NCBI GenBank assembly: GCA_002687025.1
Contig: NYZG01000276.1
Location: 1 to 21,439, forward strand
Source: Candidatus Poribacteria bacterium
GTDB lineage: Bacteria > Poribacteria > WGA-4E > GCA-2687025
Direction: 5' to 3'
DNA length: 21,439 nucleotides
Below the pieces are notes generated by a model that was given only the letters and a program-made list of their open reading frames with translations, did not search any database and was not told the origin of the DNA. A program made the position numbers and the translations under genes. This document shows, piece by piece, positions 14,692 to 21,439 of the stretch (position 1 is the stretch's first letter; each line of letters begins with the position of its first letter).

Positions 14692-17511
14692 ATGCTCCGT
14701 GCACTGTTCGCCCTCGCGGTTCTGTCCGCGTGCTCGGCAACGGCCGTCGCGCCGCCATCGCGCTTCGCGCCCATCGTGATCGACGACGGCGAGACGCTCG
14801 GCCGCTGGGGCCGAGACGTCCGGCTGACCGACGATGCCGCCGACGGCGGTCACGCGGTCGTCGTGGATCTGACGTCGGGCGCGAACTTCACGTACCTGCT
14901 GCACGGCGAGGCGGGAGTCGATCTGTCCGACGCGCAGCAGCTGACCTTCAGCTGGAAAGTCGAGGGCAACGGCCTCACGGGGTTCCTCGTGAAGGTGCGG
15001 AACTACCCTCTGGCGGGCGGAATGGAAGCGGTCTACGAGGCGTGGAAGCCGTCGATGGGCGAGGCTGCAGGGGAGTGGACGCGCGTCTCGTTGCCGCTCG
15101 CGAAGCCGACGTGGGACGACTGGGGCGAGACGCCTAGTAGGGAGCGCCGGTACATCGCCTTCCGCACGCAGGTAGCCGACGGCGCCACGCCAAGGCTATA
15201 CCTAGACTCGGTGATGGCCGTGCCGGCCGTGTTCGATTGGGAACTCGGGCGGCCGCGGGAGCGGGACGGAGAGATGTACGCTCCCGTGACGCTGTGGAAC
15301 CTCACGTCCGACCCTATCTCCGTCACCATGGGCCCGCGCGCGGAAGTGTGGGACGGGCAGCGCATTGAGCCAGACGGCGTCGTGCAGCGCGAGCTTGAGT
15401 TGCGGGGCGCGGCCTCAACCGTCGCTCAGCTGGCCCCACTGCAACGATGGCAGCGCAAGCTATACGCGCGGGTAGCGCCCGCGCCGGAAACGACCTTGGA
15501 GGCGACCGTGAGCATCGTGAAGCCACTCGACTTGCCGGCGCATCCGCGCCTTCTGCTGAATGCCGACGGCGTCCGCGCCCTGAACGACCGCGCGGCGAAG
15601 CACGACTGGGCCCGCAGGCGGCTCGACGGCGTGCTCAGCTACGCCGATGGCGTCCTCAACGACGACATCGTCCTCCCGCCGCGCGGGTCGAATTGGTGGC
15701 ACTGGTACGCCTCGCCCAAGTCGGGAGCCACGCTCAGGACGGGCAAGCAGATCGGCGACTGGGAATGGGAGCACGTCGATCCGGTCAACGGCGACGTGTA
15801 CCTGGGTGATCCCACCGATCCCAGTCGGGACTTCGACGGCATCGTGCTTGCACAGAAGCACGGTGGATGGGCCACGGCCGTGGAGCGCCTGGGCGTCGCG
15901 TTTCAGATAACCGGCGACGACAAGTACGCCACGAAGGCCCGCGAAATCCTGCTGGCATACGCCGACAGGTACCTCGACTACCCTCTGCACACCACCCGCA
16001 ACGAGCCGAAGATCGGCGGAGGACGCGTCGGCCCTCAGACGTTGGACGAGTCGACATGGCTGATCCGCATGGCGCAGGGGGCCGACCTGATCTGGGACTC
16101 CCTGAGCGACGACGACCGCGCCACGCTGGCAGACAAGCTGTTCCTCCCCGCCGCCCGCGACGTGATCCTGCCGCACAAGATGGGCGTCCACAATATCCAA
16201 TGCTGGAAGAACAGCGCCGTCGGTCTCGTAGGTTTCCTACTTGGCGACGCGGACCTCATTTGGGAGGCGATCGAGAATCCCGACAGCGGATACCGCAAGC
16301 AGATGGCCGAAGGCGTCGCGCCCGACGGGGCCTGGTGGGAGGGGGCGTGGAGCTACCATTTCTACACGATGTCCTCTCTGTGGCCGCTTACCGAAGCCGC
16401 CCGTAACTGCGGCATCGACCTCTACGGCGACGCCCTCCGCGGGATGTTCGACGCGCCCATTCGCTTTGCCATGCCCGACCTGACGCTTCCCGCCTTCAAC
16501 GACAGCGGGGCGGTGGACCTGGCGGGCCGCGCGTCCATGTACGAACTTGGGTACGCCCGTTACGGCGCGCCGGAATACGTCGACCTGCTAGCCGAAGGGG
16601 GACGCAACAGCGACTTCGCCCTGTGGTTTGGCGAGGACGTCGCCAGCGACGCGGCCGGGCGGGAGTGGAGGAGCGTCAATCACCCGGAGTCCGGCTACGC
16701 GATCCTGGCGCGTGGCGAAGGCCCGGACGCTACATGGCTCTGCCTCAAGTACGGTCCCCACGGCGGCGGGCATGGGCATCCCGACAAGCTCAACTTCGTC
16801 CTGTACGCGCGCGGACATCAGATTGCCATTGACCCTGGCACGGCGCGGTACGGTCAGCCGATCCAGAGTAGCTGGTACCGGACTACCCTCGCGCACAACA
16901 CGCTCATCGTGGACGGCGAGTCGCAGCAGACGGCGACGGGAAAGCTCCTCGCGTTCGGCTCCGCGGGTGACGTCGACTACGTCACGGCCGAGGCCGGAGA
17001 TATCTACGACGGCGTCCGCTTCACGAGGACCGTCGCGCTGCTCAACGAGGATCTGATCGTCTTCGTGGATCGCGTCGAGGCCGACCGCGAGCGGATGTTC
17101 GACATCGCCTATCATCAACTCGGCCGCTGGACCGACGTGCCGGATGCTGAACCCTGGGAGGACGCCGAGGCGCCGGGCTATCGCCACATGCGCGACGGAC
17201 GGGCGCGGAACGCGGAAGGCGTAACGCTACGTGGCGAAGTCGCCGACGGCCTCGCCGTCGCGATCACACTGGCTTCGAACGAGGAAACTGTCGTCATCAC
17301 GGGCACGGGTGTGGGGAACCACCTCGAGGATCGCGTCCCGATGGCGGTCTTCCGACGTTCCGCCCAGAGGACGGACTTTGCGTGGGCGGTCTCAGTCGCG
17401 GGAGAGCCGGTGGATGTCGCCTGGGATGGCGAGCTGCTCAGCGTAGGCGATCACACCGGGGCGCGCTGGAAGGTGCGCATCGACGCGGACGGGACGCTGG
17501 CGCGCGAATAG
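14692..17511 (+). CDS. Heparinase II/III-like polysaccharide lyase, lipoprotein
   Basis: This 939-residue protein has a signal ending in the lipobox LSAC (Cys14), so it is probably a lipid-anchored lyase. Residues about 25-180 form a beta-sandwich resembling a carbohydrate-binding domain (DLTSGANFTYLLHGE, FSWKVEGNGLTGFLVKVRN). The (alpha/alpha) toroid spans about 280-600, with MGVHNIQCWKNSAVG (His500, Asn501), EGAWSYHFYTMSSLWPL (Tyr555) and PAFNDSG. The Heparinase II/III beta-sandwich follows from about 640, marked by GGGHGHPDKLNFVLYARG (His694, His696, Asp698), DPGTARYG and LAHNTLIVDG. Candidate catalytic His and Tyr residues are present, so the enzyme should cleave uronic-acid-containing polysaccharide by beta-elimination, outside the cytoplasm. 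The exact polymer (heparinoid, alginate or ulvan-like) is unknown. It is the last gene of the operon that starts with the esterase. Confidence 0.87.
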   Translation: MLRALFALAVLSACSATAVAPPSRFAPIVIDDGETLGRWGRDVRLTDDAADGGHAVVVDLTSGANFTYLLHGEAGVDLSDAQQLTFSWKVEGNGLTGFLVKVRNYPLAGGMEAVYEAWKPSMGEAAGEWTRVSLPLAKPTWDDWGETPSRERRYIAFRTQVADGATPRLYLDSVMAVPAVFDWELGRPRERDGEMYAPVTLWNLTSDPISVTMGPRAEVWDGQRIEPDGVVQRELELRGAASTVAQLAPLQRWQRKLYARVAPAPETTLEATVSIVKPLDLPAHPRLLLNADGVRALNDRAAKHDWARRRLDGVLSYADGVLNDDIVLPPRGSNWWHWYASPKSGATLRTGKQIGDWEWEHVDPVNGDVYLGDPTDPSRDFDGIVLAQKHGGWATAVERLGVAFQITGDDKYATKAREILLAYADRYLDYPLHTTRNEPKIGGGRVGPQTLDESTWLIRMAQGADLIWDSLSDDDRATLADKLFLPAARDVILPHKMGVHNIQCWKNSAVGLVGFLLGDADLIWEAIENPDSGYRKQMAEGVAPDGAWWEGAWSYHFYTMSSLWPLTEAARNCGIDLYGDALRGMFDAPIRFAMPDLTLPAFNDSGAVDLAGRASMYELGYARYGAPEYVDLLAEGGRNSDFALWFGEDVASDAAGREWRSVNHPESGYAILARGEGPDATWLCLKYGPHGGGHGHPDKLNFVLYARGHQIAIDPGTARYGQPIQSSWYRTTLAHNTLIVDGESQQTATGKLLAFGSAGDVDYVTAEAGDIYDGVRFTRTVALLNEDLIVFVDRVEADRERMFDIAYHQLGRWTDVPDAEPWEDAEAPGYRHMRDGRARNAEGVTLRGEVADGLAVAITLASNEETVVITGTGVGNHLEDRVPMAVFRRSAQRTDFAWAVSVAGEPVDVAWDGELLSVGDHTGARWKVRIDADGTLARE

Positions 17512-17574
17512 CCCGCTGGGGCTCCTACGGAGTGGACGGGCCCGGCGCGTCTACTCGGAATACACGCCAGTCGC

Positions 17575-18189
17575 CTACCGACGCGCGCCCTTCAGCCTGG
17601 CCCACTGGGTCAAAGCGGACGCCGCCGGTGAGACATCCGTGGTCGGGCCCAGGTCCAAGGTGAACGTGTTGACGATCGATCGGAACTCGTTCAGCGGGAA
17701 AGGGAACGGATCGCCGAGGAACAGCCCGGACATCGTGAACGAGTGCGTGTCAGTCACGAACATGTACTCGACAGCGCGCGTCGGTATGCCGATGATCGTG
17801 GTCGTGTAGACCACTTCATACCCCAGCAGTCCGTTCACGTCGATGAGCAGCGAGGACTCCTCCAGCCAGTCGTCGAAGATGAGCGGGAAGATGAAGAGCG
17901 ATATCTCGACGAACGCCTCCAACGGGACCACCTCGACGAGCTCCTCGACGTACACCGTGATCGTCTCGACCTCGGGCCCCTCGAACACCGCGTAGCTCAG
18001 GCCCGGTTCACCCTCGAAGACGCGCCACCCGGCCTCGGCGAGCTCTGCTGGCAGGCCGATGGTGAAGTCGAACTCGTCGTTGGTGTACACGTTGTCCGCG
18101 ATGCCCGTCGCGAGGCCGCTCCGCGCGCCGCAGAGAAGCAACGCCAGGCAGAGCGCGGTCAGCGTGACGGGCCCGATACGTCTCGGCAT
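17575..18189 (-). CDS. Exported protein with PsbP-like fold pattern
   Basis: The 204-residue protein starts with a signal peptide (RRIGPVTLTALCLALLLCGA, cleavage near GLATG). The mature part, YTNDEFDFTIGLPAELAEAG, then TITVYVEELVEVVPLEAF and a final EFRSIVNTFTL, has the strand-helix pattern of PsbP/DUF1795-type domains. Those domains bind small ligands or partner proteins in the periplasm. The acidic, very hydrophobic middle (ISLFIFPLIFDDWLEESSLL) is unusual. After the domain comes PAASALTQWARLKGARR, the third copy of the tail also found on the LamG and TolB-like proteins. The ATG at 18189 has GGAGA upstream and lies 23 bases after the stop of the PhyH gene, so both are probably on one transcript. 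Domain assignment is tentative; export is well supported. Confidence 0.72.
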   Translation of the reverse strand: MPRRIGPVTLTALCLALLLCGARSGLATGIADNVYTNDEFDFTIGLPAELAEAGWRVFEGEPGLSYAVFEGPEVETITVYVEELVEVVPLEAFVEISLFIFPLIFDDWLEESSLLIDVNGLLGYEVVYTTTIIGIPTRAVEYMFVTDTHSFTMSGLFLGDPFPFPLNEFRSIVNTFTLDLGPTTDVSPAASALTQWARLKGARR

Positions 18190-18212
18190 GTCGTGTCTCC
18201 TCGTGCGCGCGA

Positions 18213-19064
18213 TCAGCGCGCGACGGCGTCCGGCCCCAGGTGCTCGGAGAGCCACGTCCGCAGAGGGACGTCGGCGTCGGTCGGGGAAGTGTACCCGTAC
18301 CCACCCGTGGGAGCGGCGCCGAAAAGCTGTTTGCGGATGGGGTCCAGCCTGTCCCAGTAGTGCGACATCGTGACGTTGTCTCGCGGCCGCAGCCATCGGT
18401 AGCTGTATCCGTAGAACAGCACGAGTCGCGGGTCCGTCCAGTAGTTCGCGCTGGCCGTGTGCCACAGGCGCCTGTCGAACAGTACTGCGGAGCCCGCGGG
18501 AGCAAGGACCGGGACGGCTCCGTCCGGCAACGCTTTCCGCCCACCCTCCGGGAAGTCGATGGAGTTCTGCAGTTGGCTGCCCGGCAGCACGTAGAAGTTG
18601 CCGCGATCCACGTCGCTACAGTCGCTCAGGAAGTACGCCACCTTGATCGAGACCATCGGCCGCGGGTCGACTTCCATCTCGAGGTTGAGCCGTGCGCTGT
18701 CCTGATGCCATCCGAAAGCCATGTCGCGCTTGCCGGTCGCTTGCCACGGCGGCGTGACGACCAGGTGCGAATGGTATATCTGGATGTTCCAGCCGAGGAT
18801 GTCGCATACCTTCGCGAACGTCGTCGGCAGGTCGCAGAGCTCGACGAAGGTGTCGTCCCGCCCGATGAAGTCCATTACGCTCAAACGGTCGCGTGGGCCG
18901 AGATCCTGCTCGCGACGACCTTCCGCATCGACTCGCATTGTCGCCTCGCACAGCGCGGCGACGTCGTCCGCGCGCAGGGCATCATGCACGATGAAGTAGC
19001 CGTCGCGCCGGAACGCTTCGCGCTCCTCGTCGGTCAGTCGATGGTCGAGACACTCCGCGTCCAT
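18213..19064 (-). CDS. PhyH-family Fe(II)/2-oxoglutarate dioxygenase (3)
   Basis: The 283-residue protein opens LTDEEREAFRRDGYFIVHDA, the PhyH N-terminal pattern. The HxD pair is in FGWHQDSARLN (His120, Asp122). The distal His202 is in FDRRLWHTASANYW, and Arg213 (DPRLVLFYGYSYRW) should hold 2-oxoglutarate. PGSQLQNS marks the usual turn. All metal and cosubstrate residues are present, so it should be an active oxygenase. The FDRRLWHTASAN form resembles the hydroxylase branch that includes ectoine hydroxylase, but substrate residues cannot be assigned. The ATG at 19064 was chosen because AGGAGG lies at 19070-19075; the longer open frame to 19268 runs through the large inverted repeat at 19097-19149 and is not coding-like. 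The exported protein follows 23 bases downstream. Confidence 0.88.
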   Translation of the reverse strand: MDAECLDHRLTDEEREAFRRDGYFIVHDALRADDVAALCEATMRVDAEGRREQDLGPRDRLSVMDFIGRDDTFVELCDLPTTFAKVCDILGWNIQIYHSHLVVTPPWQATGKRDMAFGWHQDSARLNLEMEVDPRPMVSIKVAYFLSDCSDVDRGNFYVLPGSQLQNSIDFPEGGRKALPDGAVPVLAPAGSAVLFDRRLWHTASANYWTDPRLVLFYGYSYRWLRPRDNVTMSHYWDRLDPIRKQLFGAAPTGGYGYTSPTDADVPLRTWLSEHLGPDAVAR

Positions 19065-19096
19065 TGCCGCCTCCTGTTCCGACAGACATCCTGCCG

Positions 19097-19149
19097 TCGC
19101 GGGACGGTCGGCGCAAGGCTGCCCTCGCCTTGCGCCGACCGTCCCGCGA
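19097..19149. repeat. Perfect 23-bp inverted repeat (hairpin)
   Basis: The left arm 19097-19119 (starts TCGCGGGACGG) is the exact reverse complement of the right arm 19127-19149 (ends CCGTCCCGCGA), around a 7-base loop TGCCCTC. It lies 22 bases upstream of the AGGAGG site of the minus-strand PhyH gene, so if transcribed it would form a very stable stem in that leader. No T-run is present. No second copy was noticed in the window. Confidence 0.9.
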
Positions 19150-19276
19150 TCTCGGCCTCGCTGCGCGCTGCCTTGTGTAGCTCCGCTGGCCGTAGCGCAT
19201 CGCCGACCCACCGAGTGCCGGGCCCAGCGCTCGGCCGACTCACAGGTCCACTGTGCTATGCCCGCCAAGCCGAGCT

Positions 19277-19305
19277 TTGACCCTAGGGCCGGTCGTGCGT
19301 ATCCT
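19277..19305 (+). promoter_or_regulatory. Sigma70-like promoter for the FkbM gene
   Basis: TTGACC (19277-19282), a 17-base spacer and TATCCT (19300-19305) form the best promoter-like match I found in the window. It lies about 140 bases upstream of the start at 19445. It sits in the divergent gap 19065-19444, which otherwise holds only the inverted repeat at 19097-19149. Confidence 0.45.
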
Positions 19306-19444
19306 GACCCGTGCTGGCGTGCCCTTGCATGTGCCGTGTCTTCTGGCCGGCGGCCCGATAGCCCTGGGACGACAACGTCGACGTCTCGGAGTGACCCCGG
19401 CGGCCGTCCCTCAGCGGCGTCCGAAGCTCCGGCAGGAGAACGGA

Positions 19445-20458
19445 ATGACTCGTCTGCAGATTCTGAGGGCGATGCACGCGCTTACCGCTGAGCGACACGA
19501 GCGCGTTGAGCCCATGTTCGCCGTACGGCAGGCCGATCAGCCGCTCATCGACATGCCTACGAACCTGGGCTTCACGATGCGTGGACCCGTGGCCAACGAC
19601 GCAATGCGGCATCAATACGCCCCGTTCGCGGTGGACGCGCCGTACGAGCCGATCGAGGTGTTCCTTACGCTGCTGGCTACTCACGAAGGCGGGACGTACT
19701 TCGATATCGGCGCCAACCTCGGATACTTCAGCCTGGTCGCAGCGTGCAACCGCGCCGCCGGAGCCCCTCTTGTCGTACACGCGTTCGAGCCGGCGCCGTT
19801 CTATCACGAACTGCTTCGGCACAACATCCTGAGCAACCGGCTATCGAGGATCGTCCGGCCGCATGCATTGGCAGTCGCCGAGTGTTCAGGCGAGGAGACG
19901 CTTCACCTCCTGGACACGAACTCCTCGCTGGAACCCACCTGGGCCCAGGAGACCCGAGGCCACGCCCCCCTGGGCACGGTCGCCGTGCGCGCGGCCGCGC
20001 TGGACGACCTCTTCGACCCCGCCGATCTCCTCGCCCCGTTCATGTTCAAGATCGACGTCGAGGGGGCGGAGATGGCGGCCCTTCGAGGCGGCGAGCGTCT
20101 CCTACGGTCGTCCGAAGCTGCATTCGTCCTCGTGGAGACTCACGAGGATTCCGAGGGCCAGCGCGCCGTTCTGCAGCTGTTGACCGAGTGGGGCTACACC
20201 TGTTTCGGTCTGGCGCGATACTCCAAGGGTCAGTACTTCAACGTCTGGAATGACAGGTTAATCGGGCTGGAAGAAGTGTCCGACGATCCCAGCCTGTGGT
20301 GTGACTACTGGATGTGCCTGCGAGGGGACCATCCGCGCGCGCAGGAGATTGTCAGCCAGTACAACCTGTACGGCGTGTTCGTGAGCACGCGCTATCTCGA
20401 TTCCGAGGCGTTGGCGGACCTCCTGGAACGGAGGGCGGACGAGGCGCCCGGGGCGTAG
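19445..20458 (+). CDS. FkbM-family SAM-dependent methyltransferase
   Basis: This 337-residue protein has the class I methyltransferase core as found in the FkbM family (Methyltransf_21). Motif I is TYFDIGANLGYFSLVAA (residues about 84-100), which binds S-adenosylmethionine. VHAFEPAPFYHELLRHN is the motif II acidic strand and its following helix. MFKIDVEGAEMAALRGGE is the family-specific motif. FkbM-type enzymes O-methylate sugars, polyketides or glycans and often sit in cell-surface polysaccharide loci. A C-terminal extension of about 80 residues (from YSKGQYFNVWND) is also common. The start is ATG 19445 with GGAG at 19435-19438. It is divergent from the PhyH gene, followed by a nested inverted repeat, and alone on its transcript as far as can be seen. 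The acceptor is unknown. Confidence 0.87.
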   Translation: MTRLQILRAMHALTAERHERVEPMFAVRQADQPLIDMPTNLGFTMRGPVANDAMRHQYAPFAVDAPYEPIEVFLTLLATHEGGTYFDIGANLGYFSLVAACNRAAGAPLVVHAFEPAPFYHELLRHNILSNRLSRIVRPHALAVAECSGEETLHLLDTNSSLEPTWAQETRGHAPLGTVAVRAAALDDLFDPADLLAPFMFKIDVEGAEMAALRGGERLLRSSEAAFVLVETHEDSEGQRAVLQLLTEWGYTCFGLARYSKGQYFNVWNDRLIGLEEVSDDPSLWCDYWMCLRGDHPRAQEIVSQYNLYGVFVSTRYLDSEALADLLERRADEAPGA

Positions 20459-20520
20459 TGGCGCCCATGCCGGCAAGCGCTGGGAGCGCGTACCACGCGT
20501 CGCCACATTCCCGCACATAA

Positions 20521-20571
20521 CGGCGCCCTGGTGACCCGCCCCGCTGATGTCGTTGGGGCGTCCTGGCGCCG
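20521..20571. terminator. Nested inverted repeat downstream of the FkbM gene
   Basis: Outer arms CGGCGCC (20521-20527) and GGCGCCG (20565-20571) enclose inner arms CGCCCC (20537-20542) and GGGGCG (20555-20560). It lies 62 bases after the stop codon and 149 before the next start. There is no T-run, so it is either a factor-dependent terminator region or a regulatory structure for the following gene. The rest of the 20459-20720 gap shows nothing. Confidence 0.35.
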
Positions 20572-20720
20572 TGTCCTAACATTCCGGGCGAGGGCTTTCC
20601 GCGCGCCCTGCGTCACGCGGCTCCCGGGGTCGGACTCCGGCTGTTGTGATTCTCAGACTCCTTCCGTACCCTCGCAGAACGCCCGCGAACGCGTCGCAAA
20701 CGAGCTAAGGAGCCGTGCGC

Positions 20721-21439
20721 ATGGTGTCGATAGACCTGTCCGGGAAACTCGCCGTGGTGACCGGGGCTTCGGGCGAACTCGGTCGCGTCATCGCGCGAAC
20801 GCTGGCGGAGGCGGGCGCCGACGTGGCCGTCCACTATCGCGGGGCCGTAGAGAAGGCCGAGGCCACCGCGGACGCCGTTCGCGCATTGGGCCGTCGGACG
20901 ATGACCGTGCAGGCAGACATCACCGACGAAGCGTCCGTGTTCGCCATGCGGGACGCGATCGCGGCGGAGCTAGGCGCGCCGGACATCATCGTGAACAACG
21001 CGGTTATCCAATACAACTGGGTATCCGTGCTGGACCAGGCGATCGAGGACTATGACGGCCAGTACCGGTCGTGCGTGGTGCATAACGTCCTCATGGCGAA
21101 GGCGTTTGTTCCAGGGATGATCGAGAAGGGCGGCGGGCGCGTCATCGCGACGAACACGGAGTGCGCGATGCAGACGTTCGCCGGTCAGTCGGCCTACGTA
21201 TCAGGGAAACGGGGCATGGACGGCGTCTTGCGCGTGTTGGCCAAGGAGGTCGGCGAGCACGAGATCACGGTGAACCAGGTCGCGCCCGGGTTCATGATAA
21301 GCGACCGCGCCCGGGCCGCGGGTACGGAGCGCGTCGAGAGCTACGAGAAGAACGTACCCATGAAGCGCCGCGGCGAGGACAAAGACATCGCGAACGCCGT
21401 CGCCTTCCTCGCGTCGGACCTGGCGAACTTCATCACGGG
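20721..21439 (+). CDS. SDR-family oxidoreductase, 3' end cut by the window
   Basis: The frame is open from ATG 20721 (AAGGAG at 20707-20712) to the window edge, giving 239 residues. Classical short-chain dehydrogenase motifs are in order: the cofactor loop TGASGELG (residues about 15-22), a DIT/D turn (VQADITDE), NNA in IIVNNAVIQYN, the active-site YVSGK (Tyr159, Lys163), NQVAPGF after it, and FLASDLANFITG near the end, where the family normally continues into a VDGG. The position 13 before the Tyr, usually the catalytic Ser, is Thr146 (TNTECAM). This may still work but is unusual. The second position after the first cofactor strand (VAVHYRG) suggests NADP(H). It probably oxidises or reduces a sugar, alcohol or keto compound. 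Only some 10-20 residues should be missing. Confidence 0.88.
   Translation, partial: MVSIDLSGKLAVVTGASGELGRVIARTLAEAGADVAVHYRGAVEKAEATADAVRALGRRTMTVQADITDEASVFAMRDAIAAELGAPDIIVNNAVIQYNWVSVLDQAIEDYDGQYRSCVVHNVLMAKAFVPGMIEKGGGRVIATNTECAMQTFAGQSAYVSGKRGMDGVLRVLAKEVGEHEITVNQVAPGFMISDRARAAGTERVESYEKNVPMKRRGEDKDIANAVAFLASDLANFIT

Noticed and set aside
17510..17523. AGCCC-GCTG-GGGCT hairpin at the end of the heparinase-like gene
   Set aside because: A 5-bp stem without a T-run is too common in such GC-rich sequence to call a terminator.
1..21439. tRNA, rRNA, CRISPR array, transposase or integrase
   Set aside because: Read through on both strands; no cloverleaf, regularly spaced repeats or mobile-element protein motif was recognised.

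Overview
The window is GC-rich, densely coded DNA from an uncultured-type bacterium. Three divergent phytanoyl-CoA-dioxygenase-like (PhyH) proteins, two sugar-phosphate-isomerase TIM barrels, an M81/MlrC peptidase-like protein, a LamG protein, a GH116 fragment and a heparinase II/III lipoprotein occur together. This gene mix is typical of Candidatus Poribacteria and related glycan-degrading, often sponge-associated lineages. That placement is an inference from gene content; there is no rRNA or other marker in the window.

Layout. 1-417 is the C-terminal end of a GH116-like glucosidase (+), convergent with an exported LamG protein (485-1210, -). A PhyH oxygenase (1415-2311, +) is followed by a frameshifted 5' remnant of a DUF6785-like membrane protein (2338-about 2597). 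That remnant stops where a four-gene plus-strand block begins (2734-6730): a small coiled-coil protein, a 607-codon FlgD-Ig-like protein interrupted by an in-frame TAG, an exported TolB-type propeller, and a phage tail-fibre-like protein. After a 463-base gap come an isomerase (7194-8213) and an MlrC-like protein (8305-9837). The latter overlaps tail to tail with a minus-strand set: isomerase (12584-11820), PhyH (11778-10933) and an APH-type kinase (10799-9834). Next is a tight plus-strand operon: esterase, small membrane protein, GNAT acetyltransferase, heparinase-like lyase (12754-17511). A minus-strand pair, PhyH (19064-18213) and a secreted protein (18189-17575), is divergent from an FkbM methyltransferase (19445-20458). 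A truncated SDR oxidoreductase (20721-end) closes the window.

Taken together, the genes suggest cleavage of polysaccharides outside the cytoplasm (GH116, heparinase-like lyase, esterase) and intracellular conversion of the products or of small organic molecules (isomerases, PhyH oxygenases, SDR).

The most unusual signals are: (1) a similar short Trp/basic C-terminal tail on three otherwise unrelated exported proteins, which looks like a sorting or recognition tag; (2) the in-frame amber codon inside the phage-like block; (3) a perfect 23-bp inverted repeat ahead of the third PhyH gene; (4) a PhyH protein with HxH where HxD/E is expected; (5) a kinase-fold protein with Glu in place of the catalytic Asp. 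No tRNA, rRNA, CRISPR array or transposase was recognised.
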